Source of the DNA: Oscillospiraceae bacterium
GTDB taxonomy: Bacteria; Bacillota; Clostridia; Oscillospirales; Ruminococcaceae
Assembly (NCBI GenBank): GCA_009781425.1
Contig: WQYC01000030.1
Span: 1-35,374, forward strand
DNA length: 35,374 nucleotides
Reading direction: 5' to 3'
Shown here: positions 14,211-22,575 of the stretch, piece by piece
How positions within the stretch are numbered: position 1 is the stretch's first letter
Layout: each line of letters opens with the position of its first letter
The notes under the pieces: model-generated
Databases searched by the model: none
What the model saw: only the letters and a program-made list of their open reading frames with translations
What the model was told of the DNA's origin: nothing
Position numbers and translations under genes: made by a program

Positions 14211-14453
14211 CTAAAATATCTCCTGCTCAAGATTATTAAACGTCTCCGTATTGAAAAACTCTGCTAACGTTATATTCAACCCGTCACAGATTTTTTTGAT
14301 TGTTGATACCGACGTTCGGCTGTTTGAGGTTTTTACTGCGTAATCTAAGGTCGACTGGGTGATTCCGCAGATTGTAGACAGCTTGTTGAGCGTAATCCCC
14401 CGCTCCGCACATAATTCATTTATTCTTCCTGTTATAGCCTCCGATAAATCCAC
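14211..14453 (-). CDS. Small XRE-family HTH regulator (80 aa)
   Basis: A short Cro/CI-type protein consisting almost only of the DNA-binding domain: ITGRINELCAERGITLNKLS, then CGITQSTLDYAVKTSNSRTS, STIKKICDGLNITLAEFF. The GTG at 14453 follows AGAGGTGATT with 7-8 nt spacing; the GTG at 14462 lies inside that ribosome binding site and is unlikely. It is divergent from the 114-aa membrane protein gene at 14575 and convergent with its paralogue, so it may regulate the 14575 gene. No separate sensor domain is present. Confidence 0.75.
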   Translation of the reverse strand: MDLSEAITGRINELCAERGITLNKLSTICGITQSTLDYAVKTSNSRTSVSTIKKICDGLNITLAEFFNTETFNNLEQEIF

Positions 14454-14513
14454 AATAATCACCTCTAAAATGATTATACATGATAAGAAGCGGAAATAAT
14501 TAACGGCGAGCCG

Positions 14514-14543
14514 TTGGATAAGAGATAAAAAAGATGATATAAT
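14514..14543 (+). promoter_or_regulatory. Promoter of the 114-aa membrane protein gene
   Basis: TTGGAT (14514-14519), 18-nt spacer, TATAAT (14538-14543), 32 nt before the ATG. Confidence 0.65.
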
Positions 14544-14574
14544 GTAGGAAATCTGCTTTAAAGAGGTTTAATCA

Positions 14575-14919
14575 ATGACAGACACGCAAATGATTATCCC
14601 GATGCTTTTGATTCTTGCTGTTATTTTGTTAGTACTATTTATAGTAGCGCTGAAGAACAGCGGCGGCAAAAAGCTTTCGGGAACATGGGAAGGCATATGC
14701 AACGGGACAGGCGTTGATTATGTTTTTTTCGGTAATTCGTTCACCTTCACAAATATCGGAGAAATCCGCAGCGGAACTTATATAATTGCCGGGAATCAAA
14801 TCGAATTTACATACAGCGACGACAGCACAAGCGTTAAATCCTTTTTTCGCACAGAAAACACAATCACAATGGACGGCGTGCGGTATACGCGCAAGCCAAA
14901 AGAAATAAAACAAACATAA
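14575..14919 (+). CDS. One-TM protein with a small beta-rich domain, paralogue of the 112-aa protein
   Basis: The 114-aa product starts at an ATG with AAGAGG upstream. One hydrophobic helix (about 8-27) leads to KLSGTWEGIC, VFFGNSFTFT, GTYIIAGNQIEFTYSD and TENTITMDGVRYTRK. The shared skeleton with the 13770 product (SGTW, GNSFT, IEF-Y-D, TENTI, a terminal TR) shows common ancestry, though the spacing loops differ. It is predicted to be anchored in the membrane with the beta domain outside. Divergent from the small XRE gene, a likely regulator. Function unknown. Confidence 0.7.
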   Translation: MTDTQMIIPMLLILAVILLVLFIVALKNSGGKKLSGTWEGICNGTGVDYVFFGNSFTFTNIGEIRSGTYIIAGNQIEFTYSDDSTSVKSFFRTENTITMDGVRYTRKPKEIKQT

Positions 14920-14954
14920 ACACGAATTTGTTGACTACTCGGCAAATTCGTGTT
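14919..14954. promoter_or_regulatory. 12-bp inverted repeat spanning the tex promoter
   Basis: AACACGAATTTG (14919-14930) and CAAATTCGTGTT (14943-14954) are exact inverse copies 12 nt apart. The left arm begins in the stop codon of the upstream gene, the gap holds the -35 box, and the right arm reaches the -10 box. It could be an operator, or a terminator for the upstream gene. Confidence 0.5.
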
Positions 14955-14959
14955 ATACT
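14931..14959 (+). promoter_or_regulatory. Promoter of tex
   Basis: TTGACT (14931-14936), 17-nt spacer, TATACT (14954-14959), 30 nt before the TTG start. Confidence 0.75.
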
Positions 14960-14988
14960 TTTAATATTACATATTAAGGAGCACTATT

Positions 14989-17148
14989 TTGGAACGACTG
15001 ATTTCTCAATTATCAAACGAGTTCGGGCAGAAATCCGAGCACGTCACCAACGTGATTAACCTCATTGACGAGGGAAATACAATCCCCTTCATCGCCCGCT
15101 ACCGCAAGGAACTGCACGGCTCGATGGACGATACGCTTCTGCGCGATTTGGCGGACAGGCTTCAATATCTGCGGAATTTAGACGCGCGCAGAGCCGAGAT
15201 TACCGCTTCTATTGACAGCCAAGGTAAGCTTACAGATGAGCTTACTGCCGCTATTCAAGCCGCGCAGACTCTTGCAAAGCTTGAAGACATCTACCGTCCT
15301 TATAAGCAAAAACGCCGCACAAGAGCAACGATAGCGCGCGAGAAGGGCTTGGAGCCGCTTGCAGAACTGTTGTTCGCGCAGGAGTTGAAGTCGGGGACGC
15401 TTGAAGAGTGTGCGGAGCCTTACATTGACGCTGAAAAAGGCGTTGAGACCGCCGCAGACGCGCTTCAAGGCGCGAGCGATATAATTGCCGAAAACATTTC
15501 AGACGACGCAAAAATCCGCGAACAGCTGCGGACCTTCATGACCGATTACGGCTTGTTGGTTTCGGAAGCGGCGACAGAGGAAGACTCGGTTTATCGGCTC
15601 TACTACGAGTTTAACGAGAATATACCTAAATTACAAAGCCACAGAATTTTGGCGATTAACCGCGGCGAGAAGGAAAAGTTTCTGAAAGTGTCGGTTGACG
15701 CTGACCCTGTGGACTCGCTTAAAATAATCAAACGCAATGTGCTTAAACACAATCAAAGCATTTCGCATGATTTTGTGGCGGCGGCGGCTGACGACTCGTA
15801 CAGCAGATTAATTTTCCCGTCGCTTGAACGTGAAATCAGAAATAATCTGACAGATATGGCTTCCGAGCAGGCAATCAAGATGTTCGGGCTGAACTTGAAG
15901 CCCACGCTTATGCAGCCGCCTGTTAAGAACATGGTGACGATGGGCTTTGACCCTGCGTACCGCACAGGCTGTAAAATCGCTGTCGTTGACGGGACAGGTA
16001 AGCTGCTTGAAACAGGCGTGGTTTACCCGACTGCACCGCATAATAAAACCGCCGAAGCGACCGCAACCTTAACCCGCATGATTAAGAAGCACGGCGTAAA
16101 GGCGATTGCAATCGGCAACGGCACAGCTTCAAAGGAATCGGAAATCTTCGTTTCGGATATGCTGAAAACGCTCAGCGATGTTTCGTACATGGTTGTGAAC
16201 GAAGCGGGCGCATCGGTTTATTCCGCATCGAAATTAGCCGCAAAAGAGTTCCCCGAGCTTGATGTTTCGCTCCGAAGCGCGGTTAGTATCGCGCGCAGAT
16301 TACAAGACCCGCTTGCCGAGCTTGTCAAAATCGACCCTAAGGCTATCGGCGTCGGTCAATATCAACACGATATGCCGCCTGCCCGCCTTGACGAAACGCT
16401 CGGAAACGTCGTCGAGGACTGCGTAAACGCCGTCGGCGTGGACATGAACACTGCCTCCCCTGCCCTCTTAGCTTATGTTTCGGGACTGACCGCGACAACC
16501 GCCAATAATATAGTATCCTTCCGTGAGGAAAACGGCGCGTATACAGCGCGCAGTCAAATCAAAAAAATCCCGAAAATCGGGCCGAAGGCCTTTGAGCAGT
16601 GCGCGGGATTCCTGCGAATTCCCGAAAGCAAGAACATTCTTGACAACACAGGCGTTCACCCCGAAAGCTACAAAGCCGCCGAGAAAATCCTTGAAATCTG
16701 CGGATATAAATTAAAAGATGTGCTGACCAAGGGAGTTGCGGGACTGCGCGAGAAGGTAAAGGAAATCGGCGCGGACAAGGTTGCCGAGCACAGCGGAATC
16801 GGTGTACCTACAGTGAACGACATAATCGGCGAGCTTCTGAAGCCCGGGCGCGACCCGCGTGACGAGCTGCCGCCGACTATGCTTCGCACTGACGTCATGG
16901 ACATGAAAGACCTCATGTCGGGCATGGTGATGAAGGGCACGGTCAGAAATGTTATAGACTTCGGCGCGTTTGTAGACATCGGCGTGCACCAGGACGGGCT
17001 TGTGCACGTTTCTGAGCTGTGCAACCGCTTTGTGAAGCACCCGTCGGAGGTGGTGAAGGTCGGCGATATTGTAAACGTCGAGGTTTTGTCGGTTGACCCC
17101 GATAAAAAGCGGATTTCGCTAAGCATGAAGCGCGCGGAAAACAATTGA
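14989..17148 (+). CDS. tex: Tex-like RNA-binding transcription accessory protein
   Basis: The 719-aa protein is a full-length Tex: N-terminal helical region with the family signature IPFIARYRKELHGSMDD, a YqgF/RNase-H-like fold (MGFDPAYRTGCKIAVVDGTG), helix-hairpin-helix motifs (FREENGAYTARSQIKKIPKI), and a C-terminal S1 RNA-binding domain (about 645-715, GTVRNVIDFGAFVDIGVHQD). Tex binds nucleic acid and is linked to transcription and stress tolerance, and in Gram-positives to toxin gene control. The start is a TTG at 14989 after AAGGAG. The stop codon overlaps the -35 box of the next gene's promoter. Confidence 0.95.
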   Translation: MERLISQLSNEFGQKSEHVTNVINLIDEGNTIPFIARYRKELHGSMDDTLLRDLADRLQYLRNLDARRAEITASIDSQGKLTDELTAAIQAAQTLAKLEDIYRPYKQKRRTRATIAREKGLEPLAELLFAQELKSGTLEECAEPYIDAEKGVETAADALQGASDIIAENISDDAKIREQLRTFMTDYGLLVSEAATEEDSVYRLYYEFNENIPKLQSHRILAINRGEKEKFLKVSVDADPVDSLKIIKRNVLKHNQSISHDFVAAAADDSYSRLIFPSLEREIRNNLTDMASEQAIKMFGLNLKPTLMQPPVKNMVTMGFDPAYRTGCKIAVVDGTGKLLETGVVYPTAPHNKTAEATATLTRMIKKHGVKAIAIGNGTASKESEIFVSDMLKTLSDVSYMVVNEAGASVYSASKLAAKEFPELDVSLRSAVSIARRLQDPLAELVKIDPKAIGVGQYQHDMPPARLDETLGNVVEDCVNAVGVDMNTASPALLAYVSGLTATTANNIVSFREENGAYTARSQIKKIPKIGPKAFEQCAGFLRIPESKNILDNTGVHPESYKAAEKILEICGYKLKDVLTKGVAGLREKVKEIGADKVAEHSGIGVPTVNDIIGELLKPGRDPRDELPPTMLRTDVMDMKDLMSGMVMKGTVRNVIDFGAFVDIGVHQDGLVHVSELCNRFVKHPSEVVKVGDIVNVEVLSVDPDKKRISLSMKRAENN

Positions 17149-17173
17149 CAATCATGGTTGTTTGTGATAAAAT
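17145..17173 (+). promoter_or_regulatory. Promoter of the zinc-ribbon/SBP fusion gene
   Basis: TTGACA (17145-17150), 17-nt spacer, TAAAAT (17168-17173). The -35 box contains the tex stop codon (TGA, 17146-17148). AAGGAG follows before the ATG at 17213. Confidence 0.75.
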
Positions 17174-17212
17174 AAAGCTGACAAAAATAAATCTACATAA
17201 AGGAGTTTCATT

Positions 17213-19027
17213 ATGGCTTTTTGTTCAAATTGCGGAGCTAAATTAACAGAAAACGCGGCATTCTGCTCGGGTTGCGGAAATAAAATCGAGGCGGCGCAGC
17301 CGCCCGTTCAAGAAGCACCTCCGCCGCCTGTTCAAGAACCTGCGCCGGTTCAGGAAATTCAAGAACCAATGCAAACACCCGATTGGCTCAATCAGCCGGA
17401 ACAGCCCGCCGCTGACGAACGACCCTCCTTTATACCGCCTCCTCCGCCGCCTGTATCCGCAGAGCAAACACATCAGGCATACATAGTTCCCGAGAAAACT
17501 AAGCAGGGTAAATCGCCGCTTGCAATCATATTAATCGTGTTTTTGGCATTAGCGTTGTTCGCGGGGGGCTTCTTCGGCGTGCATTTTCTGTTGCCTGTTG
17601 TTTTGGGCTCGGGAACAAGCTTCAGCCGCGACAGCGGCGGCGAAAGCCCGCGATTCCGCAACACTGACGGCGGCGAAATAATTACCCTCGACCCCGATGA
17701 AATCCCGCGCTTTGAGATTACCCCCGTACCCGATGATTTACGTCCTGCGGAATTCCCGCACATTGATGTTATTTCTAACGACAGCGGCAATCTTATAATT
17801 TGGTCGTTCACGGACGAGGTTGAGATGCTGTCCGAAGCGTTTAAAAAAGCTTATCCTAACGTAAATATTGACTATGTTTATACACCCGACTGGGACGACC
17901 AATTTAAAAATAATCTGCTGAACGCAGTTTTCGCAGGAAATGTTCCCGATGTTGTCTCGCTTGAAGCGAGTTTTGTTCGGGAGTTCGTTGAAAACGGCTC
18001 GCTGATGAATTTATCTGAATTAAAACCGCTTGCCGATGAGCTCGGACAGTATCAGTTCGTGCTTGACATAGGGACTTCGCCCGACGGCGCGCTTCGCGCG
18101 TTTTCCTACCAAGCGTGCCCCGGCGGTATGTTTTACCGCAGAAGCATTGCTCTCGATGTTTGGGGTAATGACGACCCCGCTTTTGTGCAGTCGAAGGTTT
18201 ACGACGCTGACGCTTTTTTAGCCGCCGCGAAAGAGCTTAAAGCACACTCTCCAAATATTTTTATGACGGGAAGCATAAACGAATTTCTCAGACACGGTTT
18301 TAATCTCCGCAGTCAGCCGTGGATTGTCGATAACAAACTTGTGATTGACCCGAAGGTTGAAGCGCTTTTTGACCTGGCGAAGGCCTTCCGCAACGAGAAT
18401 TTAGAAGCACGGGCAGGGCAGTGGTCGGGTGAGTGGTTTTATTCTTTTAACAGCGAGCTTTACGATGTCGCAAGTAACGAAATGCGGATTTTCAGCTACT
18501 TTTTGCCGACTTGGGGGCTTCCTTATGTGATTATGCCGACCGCAAATAATACAATAGGCGACTGGGGCTTAGTGCAGGGACCTTTCCCTTATTCATGGGG
18601 CGGGACGTGGCTCGGCGCGATGAATGATGCGCCTAATCCCGAAAACGCTGTTAAATTCATAGAATTCGCAACGCTTAACGATAATATTCTCACAGACTGG
18701 GCGATGGGGGGCTTGAATCCCGACGATAAATATTTTAACCCTCAAGACGATTTTATCAACAGCAGCAAGGTCGCGCGGGAATTAGTGCCGGGCTTCGCTT
18801 CCTCGCCGCAATCTGACTTTCTCTGCGGACAAAACTTCTATGAAGCATGGGCAGAAATCGCGGAGAACACGCAGTTCAAATGGTCACAGCGGACAGATTG
18901 GTTTATTCAAGACTCTTTCGGAAATGCAATAATGCGCTATATTGAGGGGCAATTAGACAAGGAAGAAGCTATTGCAAATTTCCGCAGAGATGTTCGCGAA
19001 ATGCTGCCCGACCTTGATTGGCAGTAA
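17213..19027 (+). CDS. Zinc-ribbon / membrane anchor / solute-binding protein fusion (604 aa)
   Basis: Residues 1-25 form a zinc ribbon with two CxxC pairs (Cys4/Cys7, Cys18/Cys21), typical of cytosolic zinc-ribbon heads. A Pro/Gln/Glu-rich linker (28-98) leads to one membrane helix (about 102-132), then a Ser/Gly/Asp-rich spacer and a family 1 sugar-binding domain (about 194-604). That domain is highly similar to the lipoprotein at 8861-10300. The expected topology puts the ribbon inside and the binding domain outside. This is not the usual lipoprotein design; it looks like a receptor or permanently tethered binding protein. A strong promoter and AAGGAG precede the ATG. The acetyltransferase gene follows after 2 nt. 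Function as transporter part or sugar sensor is inference. Confidence 0.88.
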   Translation: MAFCSNCGAKLTENAAFCSGCGNKIEAAQPPVQEAPPPPVQEPAPVQEIQEPMQTPDWLNQPEQPAADERPSFIPPPPPPVSAEQTHQAYIVPEKTKQGKSPLAIILIVFLALALFAGGFFGVHFLLPVVLGSGTSFSRDSGGESPRFRNTDGGEIITLDPDEIPRFEITPVPDDLRPAEFPHIDVISNDSGNLIIWSFTDEVEMLSEAFKKAYPNVNIDYVYTPDWDDQFKNNLLNAVFAGNVPDVVSLEASFVREFVENGSLMNLSELKPLADELGQYQFVLDIGTSPDGALRAFSYQACPGGMFYRRSIALDVWGNDDPAFVQSKVYDADAFLAAAKELKAHSPNIFMTGSINEFLRHGFNLRSQPWIVDNKLVIDPKVEALFDLAKAFRNENLEARAGQWSGEWFYSFNSELYDVASNEMRIFSYFLPTWGLPYVIMPTANNTIGDWGLVQGPFPYSWGGTWLGAMNDAPNPENAVKFIEFATLNDNILTDWAMGGLNPDDKYFNPQDDFINSSKVARELVPGFASSPQSDFLCGQNFYEAWAEIAENTQFKWSQRTDWFIQDSFGNAIMRYIEGQLDKEEAIANFRRDVREMLPDLDWQ

Positions 19028-19029
19028 TT

Positions 19030-19863
19030 ATGTTTAAAGATATTTTTGAGCTTTACAATAAAGCTCTACCCGCTTATCAAATGCGGGAGGACGACTGGCT
19101 CTCGTGGCTTAAACCCGAGCTCGCCGAAATCAAGCGCGCTTATGACGGTGAAAAATTAGCGGGCTTCGCGCTGATTCACGGGAATTCTGTTGCACTGCTT
19201 TGCGTAGATGAGCAGTCGCGCGGGCGCGGCTTCGGGAGCAGGTTGCTTGAGGAATCCGAGGCGTTCATAAAACAAGCAGGCGCAAACAGGGTTATTTTAG
19301 GGCGGGGACGGCATTATATTCTGCAAGGCGTTCCGAACGAAAACCCCGACGTCGTCAGCTTTTTTGAAGGACGCGGTTACGAAGCCGAGTGGACAAGCGC
19401 GAATATGGCGACTCTGCTTGACGGTTTTGAAATTAATAAGCTTGATATTCCGCCGCTGTCGGCGGAAATAAGCTTCCGCTTCGCGGAAGACGCGGATAAA
19501 TCCGCGCTTCTCGCCGCAGTTGAAGACGCAGATTCGAGTTGGGTTCATGTGTTTGAAGACTGCGCCGACCCTGTTATGCTTGCTGTTAGAGACGGCGAAA
19601 TCGCGGGTTTTCAGATATTGGCGGAGGACGGCGCGCGGTTCACGGCAAAGGGCGGGAAAATCGGCTGTATCGGCTGTGTCGGCGTTGTGCACAAGGCGCG
19701 CGAGCTCGGAATAGGCAGGCGCATGGTCGCTGAGGGCATGGATTGGCTTAAACAGCGGGGTTGCACGGCGGTTGAGCTACGATATGTCGCTATCGTGGAT
19801 TGGTACAGGAAGCTCGGGTTTTACGTCGAACGCGAGCAATGGATGGGCGAAAAAGCTTTATAA
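19030..19863 (+). CDS. Two-domain GNAT acetyltransferase (277 aa)
   Basis: The ATG at 19030 is preferred over an in-frame TTG (19018) that overlaps the upstream gene; it lies 2 nt after that stop, so coupling is likely and no strong Shine-Dalgarno is seen. The protein holds two GNAT folds. The first has the acetyl-CoA loop SRGRGFGSRLL followed by a RVILGRG strand. The second has RELGIGRRMVAEGMDWLKQR and ends with the usual YRKLGF segment. Acceptor substrate unknown; such tandem GNATs acetylate small amines, peptides or antibiotics. Cotranscription with the zinc-ribbon/SBP fusion may be accidental. Confidence 0.85.
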   Translation: MFKDIFELYNKALPAYQMREDDWLSWLKPELAEIKRAYDGEKLAGFALIHGNSVALLCVDEQSRGRGFGSRLLEESEAFIKQAGANRVILGRGRHYILQGVPNENPDVVSFFEGRGYEAEWTSANMATLLDGFEINKLDIPPLSAEISFRFAEDADKSALLAAVEDADSSWVHVFEDCADPVMLAVRDGEIAGFQILAEDGARFTAKGGKIGCIGCVGVVHKARELGIGRRMVAEGMDWLKQRGCTAVELRYVAIVDWYRKLGFYVEREQWMGEKAL

Positions 19864-19870
19864 AAAATAA

Positions 19871-19897
19871 AAACTGTCTTGAAAAAGACAGTTTTTT
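19871..19897. terminator. Bidirectional rho-independent terminator
   Basis: AAACTGTCTT and AAGACAGTTT form a 10-bp perfect stem with a GAAA loop. A T-run follows on the plus strand, and an A-run precedes it to serve the minus strand. It separates the acetyltransferase from the convergent RNA methyltransferase. Confidence 0.85.
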
Positions 19898-20972
19898 ATT
19901 TGGTTTTTATTAATTTTGCAACAGATTCAACGTGCTTAGTCCTCGGAAACATATCAACTGCGCAAACCCGCGCCACTTCATAGCTTTGCAGAAGCTTTAT
20001 GTCCCGCGCCAAGGTCGCGGGGTCACAGGAAATATAAATTATTCTCGGCGGCGCGAGCTTAGCAATTTTCTGCAAGGCTTCGGGAGCAAGCCCTTTTCTC
20101 GGCGGGTCAACTACTATGCAGTCGGGCTTCATGCCGTCCGCTTCAAAATCCGCCGCATCGGCACACAAAAAACTAACATTCGGAATATTATTCAATAGCG
20201 TGTTTTCCTTCGCGTCAGCGACAGCGGCGGCGCAAAGCTCGACGCCCAAGGCTTTTCCCGCGTCTCGCCCTAAGTATAGCGCGATTGTCCCTGTGCCGCA
20301 GTAGAGGTCAAATAAAAATTCATGCGGCTTTAAATCCGCGTATTCACGCGCTTTTTCGTAAAGCAAAAACGCCGCCTCGGTATTCACTTGGAAGAAGGCT
20401 TCCGGTGATATTTTAAAGGTTAAGTCGCCTATGGTTTCGCGGCTCGTTCTGATTCTCGTCTGACCTTGCTTAATCGCGTTATTCATTTCATCATTGACAA
20501 GCAGACAGCGGTCAATCTGGACGATTTCATGGCTCTTCCCGCTGTAAAAGCCGACTTTCTTTCCGTCTGTTTTGAGCTGAATATTGTTTCTGTAGCCGTT
20601 TATTTTCCCTGTTGTTAATATGTCCTCAACCTCAATACTAACGCCGCCGATTCGTTTAAGCGTGTCGTTCACTCTTTTGCGCTTGGCGTACAGCTCTTCT
20701 TCATAAGAAATATGACGAAAGTCGCACCCGCCGCAGCTCCCGAAAACCGCGCAGTCAACGGGAATTCTGTGGTTTGAGGGCTCGATTATTCTTTCAATCC
20801 GCGCGTGACAAACACGCGATAAAGCCTTCGTGATTATGATTTCGCAAGCATCGCCTCTGACCGCGCCGTCCACGAAGACAACACAGCCGTCAAGCTTCGC
20901 AATACCCGCACCGTCAGCGGAATAATCGATGATTTGGGCTGTATGCCTGCTGTTAATTTCAATTTTTTTCAT
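19896..20972 (-). CDS. RlmD/RumA-family 23S rRNA (uracil-5-)-methyltransferase
   Basis: 358 aa from the ATG at 20972. Earlier in-frame ATGs (to 21080) would add a tail absent from the family. An N-terminal TRAM domain (IDYSADGAGIAKLDGCVVFV) is followed by the iron-sulfur motif CAVFGSCGGC plus a later Cys in DRCLLVN, the SAM site DLYCGTGTIAL, VDPPRKG and the catalytic YISCDPATLARD. These enzymes make m5U in rRNA (U1939 or U747 type) or tRNA; the exact target cannot be told. The ribosome binding site is weak. It is convergent with the acetyltransferase gene. Confidence 0.93.
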   Translation of the reverse strand: MKKIEINSRHTAQIIDYSADGAGIAKLDGCVVFVDGAVRGDACEIIITKALSRVCHARIERIIEPSNHRIPVDCAVFGSCGGCDFRHISYEEELYAKRKRVNDTLKRIGGVSIEVEDILTTGKINGYRNNIQLKTDGKKVGFYSGKSHEIVQIDRCLLVNDEMNNAIKQGQTRIRTSRETIGDLTFKISPEAFFQVNTEAAFLLYEKAREYADLKPHEFLFDLYCGTGTIALYLGRDAGKALGVELCAAAVADAKENTLLNNIPNVSFLCADAADFEADGMKPDCIVVDPPRKGLAPEALQKIAKLAPPRIIYISCDPATLARDIKLLQSYEVARVCAVDMFPRTKHVESVAKLIKTK

Positions 20973-21118
20973 AAGTACATCATAGCATATTTTACGCCGC
21001 TTGTCCATACTTGAAATTTTCGCGTAAACACTGCATTTCATTGCAGTTAAAATTATTGACTTTCTGAAAACAATATGCAAAAATTAAAAATAAAATCAAA
21101 GAAATGAGGCTTAATATC

Positions 21119-21892
21119 ATGAGCGAAAAATTAAGAATTACAATTGACCCGGGGCACGGCGAGCGCGACAACCCCTACCCTGCCGCGAAAGGCTTCTTCG
21201 AGGGTACGCAGATGTGGAGGCTTGCGGGCTTTTTGAAAGCCGAGCTTGAAAAGCGCGGCTTCGACGTTGCTACAACCCGCCCGAAAATCACCGATAATCC
21301 GTCGGTAGACAGCCGCGGAAAGTCAGCTGCCGACAACGGCTCGGTGTTCATGCTGTCGCTTCACAGCAACGCCACCGCCGACACTACGCAAACAAGCGTG
21401 ACAGGCTCGGAGGTGTTTCTGAGCGTAAAAGGGCGCGAGCACAAGCCGCTCGCCGAGAAGCTTTTGACCGCAGTCTGCCGCGTTATGACTCATCAGACAA
21501 GAGGAGTAAAGGAGCGCACTCTTGAAAACAGCCCGAATAACGACTGGTTCGGCGTGATTCGCTCTGCCGCGAACAACGGCTGTACCTGCGCTATGCTCAT
21601 GGAACACGGCTTTCATACGAATCCCAAGGATGCTCAGTTTTTGACTGTTGATTCAAATTTGCGCAGACTTGCAGAAGCGGAGGCGGAGGTAATCGCGGAG
21701 CATTTCGGTATTTCTGCAGAAGAGCCGCTGACTGCCGCCGATGCCGTGACTGCGCTGAGAGCCGCGGCAGGGCTCGAAGTCCTGTCGCCGAAAGAGCTTA
21801 AACGGCTTGATTTAAATAAGGACGGCGTGATTACTTCTGCCGACGCGCTGATGATTCTGCGTGTGGTAGCGGGATTGAATCCCGAAGGCTGA
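21119..21892 (+). CDS. N-acetylmuramoyl-L-alanine amidase with C-terminal dockerin-like domain (257 aa)
   Basis: The ATG at 21119 has AATGAGG upstream; an ATG at 21104 lies before it but lacks a site. An Amidase_3 domain (about 1-200) starts ITIDPGHGERDNPYPAAKGF, with a second metal His in SLHSNA and a Glu in LMEHGFHTNPKD; it cleaves the bond between MurNAc and the stem peptide. The last 50 residues (LTAADAVTALRAAAGL, then DLNKDGVITSADALMILRVV) resemble a type I dockerin, but only the second repeat has the calcium loop. There is no signal peptide, so export by another route, phage-like lysis, or a cytosolic start error must be considered. Confidence 0.88.
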   Translation: MSEKLRITIDPGHGERDNPYPAAKGFFEGTQMWRLAGFLKAELEKRGFDVATTRPKITDNPSVDSRGKSAADNGSVFMLSLHSNATADTTQTSVTGSEVFLSVKGREHKPLAEKLLTAVCRVMTHQTRGVKERTLENSPNNDWFGVIRSAANNGCTCAMLMEHGFHTNPKDAQFLTVDSNLRRLAEAEAEVIAEHFGISAEEPLTAADAVTALRAAAGLEVLSPKELKRLDLNKDGVITSADALMILRVVAGLNPEG

Positions 21893-21919
21893 CATGGTAC
21901 ACAATTGGCACGCCGCGTC

Positions 21920-21928
21920 TGTTATAAT
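21920..21928 (+). promoter_or_regulatory. Extended -10 promoter of the Sia-like operon
   Basis: TG-T-TATAAT (TATAAT at 21923-21928) 58 nt before the first gene; no good -35 at 17 nt. Confidence 0.5.
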
Positions 21929-21986
21929 AAATCCAAGTAACTTTTGGAAATATTTGTTATGATTCTGATTTTAAGGAAGGGTAAAA

Positions 21987-22550
21987 ATGATTTCAAATAT
22001 GCTTGATTATATGCTTGATTTTTATAATATGACCAACAGTTGTAATGCCGATGTCATTTACAAGGGCGCGCTCTGGCATGAAAACATTGAAGAAATAGGT
22101 ACGGTTATCAGGCGCAAGATGGATTCTGACAATCTGTCCAGCCGTGATTGCCGCGCTTATTTTTCTATTTTTGTAGAAATGATGAGCAATATGCTGAAAT
22201 ATTCTGCCGATAAAACAGACGGCGGCGTAACTAAGGGCGCGTTCTTCTCAGTTTATGAAAACGGCGCGTATTACGCGCTGTGCGGGAATCTGATGAAAAT
22301 AGAGCACAAGGAGCTAATAAAAAGCCGTATCGACAACTTAAATTCTATGGATAAGATGTCGCTGCGCAGGCTTTATATAAACGAACTGAAAACCACGAAT
22401 ATCAATCCCGAAAACGAAGGCGCGGGGCTTGGTCTTATTGAAATCGCCAAATGCGCGAGCACCCCTATTGAATATGAATTCTTCCCTCATGATGAGCAAC
22501 TGACGTTCTTTACAATGCGTGCGTCTGTCAGCTTAATGGAAGCAAACTAA
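21987..22550 (+). CDS. SiaB-like protein kinase (DUF6272 type)
   Basis: The 187-aa protein resembles SiaB, the HATPase-fold serine/threonine kinase that phosphorylates SiaC. Visible are an N-box-like FVEMMSNMLKYS (Glu64, Asn68) and a glycine-rich ATP lid GAGLGL (145-150) followed by IEIAK. It starts at an ATG after AAGGAAGG. It is first of four genes on one strand (kinase, SiaC-like, CHASE2 phosphatase, diguanylate cyclase), with gaps of 25, 69 and 12 nt. In Pseudomonas SiaB opposes the phosphatase SiaA; here the same antagonism is inferred from gene order and motifs. Confidence 0.8.
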   Translation: MISNMLDYMLDFYNMTNSCNADVIYKGALWHENIEEIGTVIRRKMDSDNLSSRDCRAYFSIFVEMMSNMLKYSADKTDGGVTKGAFFSVYENGAYYALCGNLMKIEHKELIKSRIDNLNSMDKMSLRRLYINELKTTNINPENEGAGLGLIEIAKCASTPIEYEFFPHDEQLTFFTMRASVSLMEAN

Positions 22551-22575
22551 AATTAAAACAAACGGAGGAGCGAAA

